DNA of 64,000 nt from JALOLG01 sp963776935 (lineage in GTDB: Bacteria > Actinomycetota > Acidimicrobiia > Acidimicrobiales > Ilumatobacteraceae), in assembly GCA_963776935.1 (NCBI GenBank), contig CAVZOP010000015.1:248001-312000 (forward strand), written 5' to 3'. The notes beneath the pieces are model-generated. The model worked only from the letters and a program-made list of their open reading frames with translations. It did not search any database and was not told where the DNA came from. Both the position numbers and the translations under genes were made by a program. Shown one piece after another: positions 1 through 8,591 of the stretch (its first letter is position 1; every line of letters begins with the position of its first letter).

Positions 1-103
1 GGTTCCTGTGGAGCCCGTTCCTCACCGCTGTCCGAGCGGTCGTCAGCAACGAGCGCCGCACCGCAGTCTCAGCGGTTCACAACTGACGCCGACTCGCTCG
101 ACC

Positions 104-1787
104 TCATTCGAAGACGTCGGCCGACTCGCCGCGCAGCTGGGCGAGGTCAGGCCGTTGCGCGGCGCCGGTGCCGAGCGTGCGGAAGTACTCGACCCGCGGG
201 TGGTCGTCGTCGAGGACGGATCCGGGCCCGACGAAGGCGCGGAGCTCATCGGGACCTGCTGTGTACAGCCCGGCGAGCGTTGTCGCATCGACGATGCCCA
301 CCGACTCGAACGCGGCGCGTGTCACCGGGTCGGCGAGACGCGCCTCGAAAGCGGCGACATCGACGCGGAGCGGTTCGCGCGTGCCGACGAGCATCGAACC
401 GTTGGCCCACGCCGTCGCGTGCGGGAACACTTCGAGGAAGCTGCGGACGATCATCTCGTAGTGCACGTCGCGTTCGTCGGGCACCCACTGCAGCACCAGC
501 CCGCCCGTCAGCCAGGGCGTCGCGCGCCAGCTCCCAGTACTCGATCGACCACACCTTGCCCGCGCCGGCGTGCACCGGTTGGATGACGTCGGCGGTGATG
601 ACGTCGTACCGGTTCTCGGTCACGAGCAGGTGGTTGCGGCCGTCGTCGACCCGGATGTCGACATTCGCCCGGTCGACGACGCCCTGATTCGCGCGTTCGA
701 GGTAGACCGCGCCGCGCACGACCTCCCCGGACAGCTCGACGACCTCGATGTCGACGGTCGGGATCGAGCTCACGCCGTACGCCGTGACGCCACCACCGAG
801 GCCGACGACGAGTGCGCTGCCGGGGTCGGGATGGAGCGCGACCGCCAGCGTGCCGATCAAGCGGTGGTAGCCGACCATGAACGCGGCGTCGTTCGCCTGG
901 TGCAGCCCGTCCAGGTACATCGCACGCGTGCCGTCCGACCGCTCCTGGATGCTCACCGTCGTCTGGGCACCCTCCTCGATCCACAGCAGCCGCTCGTCGG
1001 GATAGCGATACCGCAACGCCGTGGAGTACGGGTTGGGCACCACCGGGCCGAGCACGAGCGCGGCGAGCACGACGGTGACGACCGCGATGATCGTCCGCTG
1101 CCGCCGCGCGTCCCACGCCGTGTTCGCGACAACGGCCGCGGCGACCACCGACGCGAGCACGAGCACGATCAGGCTCCGGCGGGTTCCGAGCAGGGGGACG
1201 AGAATGAGGCCGGCGACGAGCGATCCGGCGATCCCGGCCGCGACGTTGAGCCCGTAGAACGTGCCGATGCGGCGCCCCTGGTCGGGTTCGTCGCCCACGT
1301 ACAGCCGCACCCCGAACGGGAAGGCGAGCCCCATGAGGACCGTCGTCGGCAGGATCGCCAACGCACTGGCGATCACCACGAACTCGAGATCGCCGTCGAC
1401 CAGGGTGACCACGTCGCCGACGCGGTCGCGAACGGCGTAGGCCTTGGACAGCAGCAGCAACGACGAAGCGGCCGAGATCGCGATGCCGAACTCGACGATC
1501 GCCAGCACCCTCATGTGGTCGACCCGTCGTGCCATCAACGGCGTGGCGATGAAGCTGCCGAGGGCGATGCCACCGAGCACCGTCGCCAGCATGATCGTGA
1601 ACGCGTAGGTGTTGCTCTCGAGGTACAACACCAGCACGCGGAACCACACGACCTCGAGGGCGATCGCCACGAACCCCGACACGACGAACACCCCGAGCAC
1701 CGTCCGCGCCGTTCGATCCGACCCACGCTGATCACCGGCACCCCGATCTCGTGAGGTTTCGGCGTAATCAGGGCGCCGAAACTTCAC
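104..1787 (-). CDS. Spermidine synthase-like integral membrane protein (frameshifted)
   Basis: The N-terminal half is polytopic, with the family hallmark SGFVAIALEVVWFR near residue 40 and a second cluster of helices around FPFGVRLYVGDEP. The C-terminal half is a Rossmann-type spermidine synthase domain with VVGLGGGVTAYG and VDDGRNHLLVT. The reading frame breaks near base 508. Removing one G there joins EYWELARDALADG directly to GLVLQWVPDERDVHYEMIVRSF, the expected continuation, and gives about 560 residues ending at base 104. Family members with membrane helices need not be true aminopropyltransferases, so the substrate is unknown. The ATG at 1787 lies inside a strong palindrome; a later start before the first helix is possible. 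The upstream gene on the same strand overlaps it by 20 bases and is related. Confidence 0.75.
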
Positions 1788-1796
1788 GAGATCGGG
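1742..1796. repeat. Palindromic repeat family A, copy 1
   Basis: Two 23-base arms (CCCGATCTCGTGAGGTTTCGGCG and its complement) surround a 9-base loop; the only imperfection is one G.T wobble. The core recurs at 8018-8063. Here it lies between two co-directional minus-strand genes and contains both the stop codon of the upstream gene (1768-1770) and the possible start of the downstream one (1787). It may act as an attenuator or be a dispersed repeat that landed at the gene junction. Confidence 0.85.
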
Positions 1797-2283
1797 TTGA
1801 GGCGGGGTGGCGGCGACGCGCGCGCCCGGTGGTGACGATGGCCACCACTCCGATGATGATGTTGGCGACGGCTGCGATGCGGAACGACGTGATGATCCCG
1901 TACCGGCCGATCAGCACGAACCCGGCGGCGATCGTTCCGACGATGGCACCGGTGGTGTTGGCGCCGTACAGCACGCTCACGACGCTCACCCAGCCGTCGG
2001 AGCGGGTCAGCGACGATTTCATCACGAGCGGCAAGCTGGCGCCCATCAACGTCGCCGGCACGATCAGGACGGCGATCGCCAGCACGAACCGGACTGCGGT
2101 GAGCAGCACTCGCGAGTCGGGCACGGCGTCGGCGATCGCCACGTAGATGTGCTCGACGACATCGAACGCAAGCGGCGACAGCAGCGCCAGCACACCGATC
2201 GCGATCTCGGCGACGCGATCTGCACGCGGTCCTCCGACACGGTTGACATCGCGTGGCACCCTAATTGCGGCTCCGTCGGCCAA
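1768..2283 (-). CDS. N-terminally truncated spermidine-synthase-type membrane module
   Basis: About 171 residues with four to five predicted helices. The segment PATLMGASLPLVMKSSLTR followed by VLYGANTTGAIVGTIAAGF is the second half of the membrane module found in spermidine-synthase-like transporters ('PATLMGATFPL...YALNTLGA'). The usual first half (SGF...EVVWTR) and any catalytic domain are missing. The only far-upstream start is a TTG at 2283, and the next gene diverges 49 bases away, so no room remains for the missing part. Its last codons and stop lie within palindrome copy 1. Family proteins can carry two consecutive membrane modules before the catalytic domain, so this gene and its downstream neighbour may be remnants of one longer protein split at the palindrome. 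A small stand-alone membrane protein is the alternative. Confidence 0.55.
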   Translation of the reverse strand: MADGAAIRVPRDVNRVGGPRADRVAEIAIGVLALLSPLAFDVVEHIYVAIADAVPDSRVLLTAVRFVLAIAVLIVPATLMGASLPLVMKSSLTRSDGWVSVVSVLYGANTTGAIVGTIAAGFVLIGRYGIITSFRIAAVANIIIGVVAIVTTGRARRRHPASTRSREVSAP

Positions 2284-2331
2284 GCAGGCACCCGCCCCGC
2301 AGGAACGGCCGGATGGCTACCCTGAGCCGTC

Positions 2332-3111
2332 GTGGCTCCGTCCCCCGCCGATCCGACCTACGCGTGCCTCGCGATGTACCCGTTCGGGCCGATCCGGCCG
2401 GCGTGGGACACGTTGTGGGCGGCGGTCCACCGGTCGGCCCCGTGGACTCCGTCGACACTGCGATGGAGTGACGACGTCCACGCCACGTGGTCCGATCCGA
2501 ACTGTGTCGTCGGGCAGGCCTGCGGATGGCCCGTCGCAGCGCTCCTGCGTGACACCGTCGAAGTCGTCGGAGCGTTCACGTTGACCGTCCCCGAGGCGCA
2601 CGGGCATCGGTACCGCAGCGTGCTCGTCGGGCGCGACGGGCGGCAGCTCTCCGAGCTGGTCGACGCCGGCGCGATCGCCGTCGCCAACAGCGCCGACAGC
2701 CTCTCCGGCTGGATCAGCTTCCTGTCCGCGGCGCGGGACGCGGGCGCTTCCCCTCGGTGGCCCGGAGAGGTGATCTGGTCCGGGGCCCACATCGAGAGCC
2801 TGCGTCAACTGCGGGACGGCCGCGCCGACGTGGCGTGCATCGACGCGGTCAGCCTGATGCACATCAAACGCCTCTACCCCGATCTCGTGGGGAGTCTGCA
2901 CGAGATCGGCAGCGGGCCGCTCGTGCCGAGCCCGCCGGTGATCGTGCCGGCGGCGTCTCCGAGCGCAATCGTCGACTCGCTGCGCGACGCGTTCACGTGG
3001 GCTGTGTCCGACCCGGCCCTTGCCGAGGCATGCGAGTCGCTCTACATCGATGGCTTCGTGGCACTCGATCACGCGGAGTACGCGACCACGCTGCAGCTCG
3101 TCGACGTCTGA
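2332..3111 (+). CDS. PhnD/SsuA-like periplasmic-binding-fold protein
   Basis: A 259-residue protein whose start (MYPFGPIRPAWDTLWAAV), central VLVGRDGRQLSELVDAGAIAVANSADSLSG and DVACIDAVSLMHIKRLYP match the PhnD-like family of phosphate/phosphonate/transferrin-type binding proteins. In that family the central pattern is a first-domain strand followed by a 'gr.AvN...S.SG' ligand loop and 'aDvAaID..t'. No signal peptide is seen, which is common for the cytosolic, stand-alone members of this family. The GTG at 2332 gives the full length; the ATG at 2374 begins exactly where family similarity starts and is an alternative. No permease or ATPase of a phosphonate system is adjacent. The gene diverges from the truncated membrane gene. 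Confidence 0.7.
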   Translation: MAPSPADPTYACLAMYPFGPIRPAWDTLWAAVHRSAPWTPSTLRWSDDVHATWSDPNCVVGQACGWPVAALLRDTVEVVGAFTLTVPEAHGHRYRSVLVGRDGRQLSELVDAGAIAVANSADSLSGWISFLSAARDAGASPRWPGEVIWSGAHIESLRQLRDGRADVACIDAVSLMHIKRLYPDLVGSLHEIGSGPLVPSPPVIVPAASPSAIVDSLRDAFTWAVSDPALAEACESLYIDGFVALDHAEYATTLQLVDV

Positions 3112-3258
3112 ACCGTCGACTCTGACGCCCACTCGAGCCCGTGACTCGGGACTGTCCCATCCGCGGCCGAACAAGTAATGTTGGAACGTTCGTACCGGTA
3201 ATTCTGGTGCGAAGCACGCCGATCGGGCGCATCGAGAAACGCACGAGTGAGGGGACGG

Positions 3259-4812
3259 GTGACCGACACCGACATCCCGAGTGGCCGCCGGCGAGGCCGG
3301 AGCCGGACAGAAGGCATGAGCGGGCGCCTGCCCGTTCAACGCCCGTTCGCCCAGCCGCGCATGATCTATCGCCCCACCGAGGTTGTATCGGCCGACGAGT
3401 TGGAGGCGATCCATGGCGCCTCGCTACGGATCCTCGCCGAGATCGGGATGGACTTCCTCGACCCCGAATCACGCGACCTGCTGGCCGCCGCCGGCGCCGA
3501 GGTCGAAAAGGGGACCAACCGGGTTCGCTTCGATCCGGAGCTCGTGGTCGAGGTGATCCGCACGTGCCCCGCGTCGTTCCAGATGCACTCGTGGAACCCT
3601 GAGCACACGCTCACGATCGGCGGCGACTACTTCGCGTTCGGGTCGGTCGGCAGCCCACCGAACATCGTCGACCTCGACGGCGTCCGCCGTCCGGGTGACC
3701 GGGCCGCGTTCCGCGACCTCTTGCGGCTCTGCCAGTCGTTCAACGTGATCCACTTCGTCGGCGGATACCCCGTCGAGCCGATCGACCTGCACCACTCGGT
3801 CCGCCACCTCGAGGCGGCGTTCGACGTGCTCACGCTCACCGACAAGCTGCTGCACAGCTACAGCCTCGGCCGCCAACGCAACCGCGACGTGCTCGAGATG
3901 GCGCGCATCGCGCGCCAGGTCGACGAGGCGACGCTGCAGCGCGAGCCGTCGGCGTTCACCGTCATCAACTCCTCGTCACCGCTGCGACTCGACCTGCCGA
4001 TGCTGCAGGGCATCATCGAGTTCTCGTCGCGCAACCAGGTGGTCGTGATGACCCCGTTCACGCTGTCGGGCGCGATGGCACCGATCACGCTCGCCGGCGC
4101 GCTCGCCCAGCAGAACGCCGAGGCGCTGGCCGGCATCGCGTTCACGCAGATCGTGCGTCCCGGCGCGCCCGTGGTGTACGGCGGCTTCACGTCGAACGTC
4201 GACATGTTGTCGGGCGCCCCGGCGTTCGGCACGCCCGAATACGTGCGGACGGCGATGATCGGTGGGCAGCTCGCCCGCCGCTACAACGTCCCGTATCGCT
4301 CGTCGAACGTGTGCGCCGCCAACGCCGTCGACGCCCAGGCAGCGTACGAGAGCGTGTTCTCGCTCTGGGGCGCGATCATGGGTGGCGTCAACTTCCTCAT
4401 GCACGGGGCGGGATGGATGGAGGGCGGGCTCCACGCTTCGCTCGTCAAGTTCGTCCTTGATGTCGATCTCCTCAACATGGTCACGGCGATGCTCGACCCG
4501 GTGGTCGTCGACGAGGACACGCTCGCCGTCGACGCGATCGCCGAAGTCGGTCCCGGCGGGCACTTCTTCGGCGTCGCCCACACCCAGGAACGCTTCCGGG
4601 ACGCGTTCTTCCGCCCGATGATCTCCGACTGGCGCAACTACGAGACGTGGGCCGACGCCGGCAAGCCGGAGGCCCCGGCGCGAGCGGCCGATCTCGCCCG
4701 CCAGTACCTCGCCGAGTACGAGCCACCGCCGATGGAGCCGGCCGTCCACGAGGAGCTGGCCGAGTTCGTCGCCCGCCGCGTCGCCGAAGGCGGCGTCGCT
4801 ACGGACTACTGA
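3259..4812 (+). CDS. MttB-family (trimethylamine methyltransferase-like) protein, non-pyrrolysine
   Basis: A member of the MttB superfamily (COG5598), TIM-barrel enzymes that transfer a methyl group from a tertiary or quaternary amine to a corrinoid protein. Family landmarks include RILAEIGMDFLDPESRDLLA near the N-terminus, FALSGAMAPITLAGALAQQ-like barrel segments, PVVYGGFTSN, and the C-terminal EVGPGGHFFGVAHTQERF. The frame is open throughout with no in-frame TAG, so it is of the non-pyrrolysine type, as in the glycine betaine (MtgB) and proline betaine (MtpB) enzymes. GTG 3259 is chosen because GAGGGG lies 3-8 bases upstream; an in-frame GTG at 3247 would add four residues. It precedes the dimethylglycine-dehydrogenase-like gene on the same strand, suggesting joint demethylation of a methylated amine. 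The corrinoid partner is not in the window. Confidence 0.85.
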   Translation: MTDTDIPSGRRRGRSRTEGMSGRLPVQRPFAQPRMIYRPTEVVSADELEAIHGASLRILAEIGMDFLDPESRDLLAAAGAEVEKGTNRVRFDPELVVEVIRTCPASFQMHSWNPEHTLTIGGDYFAFGSVGSPPNIVDLDGVRRPGDRAAFRDLLRLCQSFNVIHFVGGYPVEPIDLHHSVRHLEAAFDVLTLTDKLLHSYSLGRQRNRDVLEMARIARQVDEATLQREPSAFTVINSSSPLRLDLPMLQGIIEFSSRNQVVVMTPFTLSGAMAPITLAGALAQQNAEALAGIAFTQIVRPGAPVVYGGFTSNVDMLSGAPAFGTPEYVRTAMIGGQLARRYNVPYRSSNVCAANAVDAQAAYESVFSLWGAIMGGVNFLMHGAGWMEGGLHASLVKFVLDVDLLNMVTAMLDPVVVDEDTLAVDAIAEVGPGGHFFGVAHTQERFRDAFFRPMISDWRNYETWADAGKPEAPARAADLARQYLAEYEPPPMEPAVHEELAEFVARRVAEGGVATDY

Positions 4813-4832
4813 GCGCATGAACGCATACTCGA

Positions 4833-4897
4833 ACCCGTCGTTCAGAGGTGAAGACCCGGTGCCGGCGGTGGCGGCGCCAGCCGCTTCACCGTCGGAA
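4833..4897. repeat. Structured dispersed repeat (family B), copy 1
   Basis: 65 bases matching 23849-23913 at 57 positions by my hand alignment. It folds as an outer stem CCGGCGGTG/CACCGTCGG around an inner GCGGC-gcca-GCCGC hairpin. In the other copy the T-A pair of the outer stem is C-G, a compensatory change. It sits in the 94-base gap between the mttB-like gene and the downstream dehydrogenase, ending just before the AAAGGAA ribosome binding site of the latter. Confidence 0.75.
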
Positions 4898-4906
4898 AGG
4901 AATTGA

Positions 4907-7357
4907 ATGAAAGCCAGTACACAGGTGGCGGTGATCGGAGGCGGTGTGGTCGGCGCGTCGGTGCTGTACCACCTGACCAAGGCCGGCTGGACCGACGTCG
5001 TGCTGATCGAGCGCAAGGAGCTGACGGCCGGCTCGACGTGGCACTCGGCAGGTGGGATGCACACGCTGAACGGCGACCCGAACGTGTCGAAGCTGCAGCA
5101 GTACACGATCGAGCTGTACAAGGACATCGAGGCGCAGTCGGGGCAGAGTTGCTCGATCCACCTGCCGGGCGGGCTGATGCTGGCGGACGACCGGGAGCGG
5201 CTCGACTGGCTGCGGATGGCGCAGGCCCGCGGGCGCTACCTCGGCATGGACCTCGAGATCATCACGCCGTCGGAGGCCAAGTCGCTGTTCCCACTGCTCG
5301 AGGAGCAGTACTTCGTGGGCGCCCTGTTCGACCCCGTCGAGGGCCACGTCGACCCGACGGGCGTCACCAACGCCTACGCGATCTGCGCCCGCCAAGCCGG
5401 CGCCGAGGTCTACCGCCACACGTGGGTGAGCGACCTGCGTCAACGCGCCGACGGCACGTGGGACGTCGTCACCGACAAGGGTGAGATCCACGCCGAGCAC
5501 ATCGTCAACGCCGGTGGACTGTGGGCCCGCGAGGTCGGCCGGATGATCGGCCTCGAGCTGCCGGTGCTCGGGATGGAGCACATGTACCTCGTCACCGAGA
5601 ACATGGACGAGGTAGCGGAGCACAACGCGGCGACCGGCCACGAGATGCCCATGGCGCTCGACTTCGAGGGTGAGATCTACATCCGCCAGGAGCAGGGCGG
5701 GATGTTGATGGGCACGTACGAGCAGGCGTGCGTGCCGTGGTCACCACGCGAGGCGCCGTGGAGCTTCGACATGGAGTTGCTGGAGCCCGACCTCGACCGC
5801 ATCGCCCCCTCGCTCGAGATCGCGTTCAAGCACTACCCGGCGATGGCGACGGCGGGCATCAAGACGATCGTCAACGGACCGTTCACGTTCGCCCCCGACG
5901 GCAATCCGCTCGTCGGGCCGATCCGCGGGATCCGCAACTGCTGGGTGGCGTGCGCGGTGATGGCCGGGCTGTCGCAAGGCGGTGGCGTCGGCCTGGCGCT
6001 GGCGACGTGGATGACCGAGGGCGACCCCGGCATGGACATCTGGGCGATGGACGTCGCCCGCTTCGGCGACTGGGCCAACCTCGCCTACACGAACGCCAAG
6101 GTCCGAGAGAACTACAGCCGGCGGTTCCGGATCACGTTCCCGAACGAGGAGCTCCCCGCCGCGCGGCCTCTTCACACCACTCCCATCTATGACCGACTCA
6201 CCGAGCACAACGCCGTCTGGGGTGCTGGCTTCGGGCTCGAGCATCCGTTGTGGTTCCAGCGTCCTGGTGAGGACCCCGTCGAGGACGTCACGTTCCGTCG
6301 TTCCAACGCCTTCCCGATCGTGGCCGAGGAGTGCCGTGCCGTGCGCGAGCGGGTCGGCCTCACCGAATGTTCGAACTTCGCCAAGTACAAGGTGTCCGGT
6401 GCCGGCAGCGCCGACTGGCTGCAAGGGTTGTTCACCAACCGCCTCCCCAAGGCCGGTCGGATCGCGCTGACCGCGATGCTCAACCCGCAGGGCCGCATCG
6501 TGGGCGAGTTCTCCGTCGCCCGGGTCGGTGACGACGAGTTCTTCCTGTTCGGGTCGCAGGCGGCCGAGGTCTACCACTCGCGATGGTTCCTCGACCACCT
6601 CCCGTCCGGCAGCCCGATCCGCTTCGAGGTGCTCGCCCTGTCGTTGGTCGGCCTGTCAGTCGCCGGTCCACTCGCGCGTGACGTGCTGCAGTCGGTGACG
6701 GCGGAGTCGCTGGCGACAGCCGACTTCCCGTTCATGACGTTCCGTCAGATCGACATCGGGATGATCCCGGCGTGGGTCGGACGAATGACGTACACCGGCG
6801 ACCTCGGGTACGAGATCTGGGTGTCGCCGGAGCACCAGCGGGCACTGTTCGACCTGCTCTGGCGCGCCGGGCAGCCGCACGGCATGGCGCTGTTCGGCTT
6901 CCGGGCGCTGATGGCGATGCGGATGGAGAAGATGTTCGGAACCTGGTACCGGGAGTACCGGCCGATCTACACGCCGTTGGAGGCCGGCATGGACCGCTAC
7001 CTCAAGCTCGACCACGACTTCATTGGGCGCGCCGCACTGGAGGCCGAGATGGAACGCGGGGCCGAGCGGCGGATGGTCTACCTCGAGGTCGACCCCGATC
7101 CCGACGAGCCCGCCGACGTGATCGGCGACGAGCCGATCTGGCACGACGGCGAGGTGGTCGGATGGGTGACGTCGGGGGCGTACGCGCACTACAGCGGCGT
7201 CTCACTGGCGCTCGGTTACGTCCCCGCCGCGCTCGCCACGCCAGAGGCCGCCACGGCCGGGGGCGGTCTCGAGATCGAGATCATCGGCCACCGCCGCCCG
7301 GCGCGTCTGCTGAGCGAGCCCGTGCTCGACCCGAGCGGTCAACGTATGCGCGCGTGA
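4907..7357 (+). CDS. Dimethylglycine/sarcosine dehydrogenase-like flavoprotein with folate-binding domains
   Basis: An 816-residue three-domain protein. Residues 1-430 form a DAO-type FAD oxidoreductase with VAVIGGGVVGASVLYHL (GxGxxG at 11-16), E35 closing the ribose-binding strand, and GSTWHSAGG, in which H46 matches the histidine that binds FAD covalently in dimethylglycine dehydrogenase. Residues about 440-800 are glycine-cleavage T-protein-like (GCV_T plus C-terminal barrel), which bind tetrahydrofolate and capture the formaldehyde-level carbon. The likely reaction is oxidative N-demethylation of a dimethylglycine- or sarcosine-like amine. AAAGGAA six bases before ATG supports the start. 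It follows the mttB-like gene and is followed after 10 bases by a TetR regulator, so these three probably form one operon. Confidence 0.88.
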   Translation: MKASTQVAVIGGGVVGASVLYHLTKAGWTDVVLIERKELTAGSTWHSAGGMHTLNGDPNVSKLQQYTIELYKDIEAQSGQSCSIHLPGGLMLADDRERLDWLRMAQARGRYLGMDLEIITPSEAKSLFPLLEEQYFVGALFDPVEGHVDPTGVTNAYAICARQAGAEVYRHTWVSDLRQRADGTWDVVTDKGEIHAEHIVNAGGLWAREVGRMIGLELPVLGMEHMYLVTENMDEVAEHNAATGHEMPMALDFEGEIYIRQEQGGMLMGTYEQACVPWSPREAPWSFDMELLEPDLDRIAPSLEIAFKHYPAMATAGIKTIVNGPFTFAPDGNPLVGPIRGIRNCWVACAVMAGLSQGGGVGLALATWMTEGDPGMDIWAMDVARFGDWANLAYTNAKVRENYSRRFRITFPNEELPAARPLHTTPIYDRLTEHNAVWGAGFGLEHPLWFQRPGEDPVEDVTFRRSNAFPIVAEECRAVRERVGLTECSNFAKYKVSGAGSADWLQGLFTNRLPKAGRIALTAMLNPQGRIVGEFSVARVGDDEFFLFGSQAAEVYHSRWFLDHLPSGSPIRFEVLALSLVGLSVAGPLARDVLQSVTAESLATADFPFMTFRQIDIGMIPAWVGRMTYTGDLGYEIWVSPEHQRALFDLLWRAGQPHGMALFGFRALMAMRMEKMFGTWYREYRPIYTPLEAGMDRYLKLDHDFIGRAALEAEMERGAERRMVYLEVDPDPDEPADVIGDEPIWHDGEVVGWVTSGAYAHYSGVSLALGYVPAALATPEAATAGGGLEIEIIGHRRPARLLSEPVLDPSGQRMRA

Positions 7358-7367
7358 TGGGCCGTGG

Positions 7368-8027
7368 ATGATGGGGAGGCTCGTCGACGTCCGCCGCCGC
7401 ACCGAGCTGCTCGACGGTGTCGTCGCCTACCTCGCCGAGCGAGGGATCGCCGGCGTGTCGTTGCGGCCGATGGCGAAGGCGCTCGACGTCAGTGTCAACG
7501 CCCTCGTGCACCACTTCGGCACCAAGGACGACATCGTGGTGGCCGCGCTGCGCCGGGCCGTCGACGTCCAGGATCAGGTGCAGGCACGCTGGACGGCCCG
7601 CAATCCCGGCCTCTCGCAGGCAGAGCTGCTGCGGCGATGGTGGCGATGGATCAACTCGTCGGCCGCCAACCTGGCGATGGTGCGGCTCGGGATCGAGGCC
7701 GCCGCGCTCGACGCCACGGCGACCGGACTCCCGGGGCCCGTGCGGGCCGACCAGATCGGTCTGTGGCGGTCGAACATCGAGCAGCGCCTGATCGCCGAGG
7801 GGGTCCAACCCGACGTCGCCAGCGTCGAGGCGTCGCTCGTCAAGGCGATGTTCACCGGTCTCGTCGTCGACCTGCTCGCAACCGGCGAGCGGCGACGCCT
7901 CACCCGCGCCCTCGAAGTCGGCCTGGCCCGGCTCGAACAGGTCGCCTGGGCCAGCGCCGGCCTGTCCGCCCCGGCGATCCCCGCCTCGACCCGCCACCGC
8001 GACGGTCGCAATCCCGCCATCTCGTGA
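7368..8027 (+). CDS. TetR/AcrR-family transcriptional regulator
   Basis: 219 residues. An N-terminal helix-turn-helix at about residues 28-55 (GVSLRPMAKALDVSVNALVHH, then FGTKDDIV) is typical of TetR proteins, followed by a helical ligand-binding domain with WRWINSSAANLAMVRLGIEAAALD. Ligand not predictable. It starts 10 bases after the dehydrogenase gene and is likely co-transcribed with the demethylation genes, so it is a candidate regulator of this island. A second ATG at 7371 is equally possible. The TGA stop (8025-8027) lies inside palindrome A copy 2, and the next gene converges on it. Confidence 0.85.
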   Translation: MMGRLVDVRRRTELLDGVVAYLAERGIAGVSLRPMAKALDVSVNALVHHFGTKDDIVVAALRRAVDVQDQVQARWTARNPGLSQAELLRRWWRWINSSAANLAMVRLGIEAAALDATATGLPGPVRADQIGLWRSNIEQRLIAEGVQPDVASVEASLVKAMFTGLVVDLLATGERRRLTRALEVGLARLEQVAWASAGLSAPAIPASTRHRDGRNPAIS

Positions 8028-8063
8028 AGTTTCGGCGTCCTCAGGTCGCCGAAACCTCATGAG
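8018..8063. repeat. Palindromic repeat family A, copy 2 (probable bidirectional terminator)
   Basis: Arms CTCGTGAAGTTTCGGCG (8021-8037) and CGCCGAAACCTCATGAG (8047-8063) around a 9-base loop, with one wobble and one mismatch. The element is homologous to 1742-1796, including the loop bases TCAGG. It separates two convergent genes, contains the stop codon of the TetR gene and ends 7 bases before the stop of the ACT gene, a layout suited to terminating both transcripts. Confidence 0.85.
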
Positions 8064-8070
8064 TTCGGGG

Positions 8071-8446
8071 TTAGGCGGCGGCGAGGACGGTCTTCAGGCC
8101 CTGGAGGTCGTGGGCGCCGAACACGACCCGGTTGCGGGTCGCCACGTAGACGAGATCGATGTTGATGCCGGCATCGGCCACCTTGCGGGCGAGGTCGGCG
8201 AGGACTCCGGGACGATCGTCGACCTCGACCACGACGACCTCGCGCTCGCGGGTCACGGCGAGACTCGAGATCGCCAGCGCGTGCTTGGCGGCCTCGGCGT
8301 GCGGCACGAGGATGTGCATCTCGGCAATCGATGAGGGACCCGTACAGGTTGCGGCCGAGATGTTCACGCCGGCGTCGCTGATGGCCGCAGCGACGCGCGG
8401 CGAACGCTCCCGGCTCGTTGTCCACCTCGATGACCAGGTCCATCAT
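8071..8446 (-). CDS. Tandem ACT-domain protein (frameshifted)
   Basis: Two ACT domains, small ligand-binding regulatory folds, in about 124 residues: MMDLVIEVDNEPGAFAA... then EVVVVEVDDRPGVLADLARK, each followed by the ACT pattern 'AGVNI' or 'AGINID'. The frame breaks near base 8398 in a CGCGCG run. Removing one base gives FAAVAAAISDAGVNISAAT and restores a continuous protein. The start ATG 8446 has GAGGCG upstream. There is no enzyme domain; stand-alone double-ACT proteins are usually amino-acid-sensing or of unknown function. It is the last gene of the minus-strand run that begins with the ABC importer, separated from the upstream flavoprotein gene by 145 bases. Confidence 0.72.
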
Positions 8447-8591
8447 CGGCGATCGCCTCATTTCGGTTTGGTTGGTTGTCCAGAATCCTTCCCGCGCGCG
8501 GAGCGGATTGCAACAGGCTGCCGCTCGACCCGAACCGTTCTGGGATGCTGTCCCGCTCGGGTGCCGAAAGGGACGGCAGCCCAGATACGTG

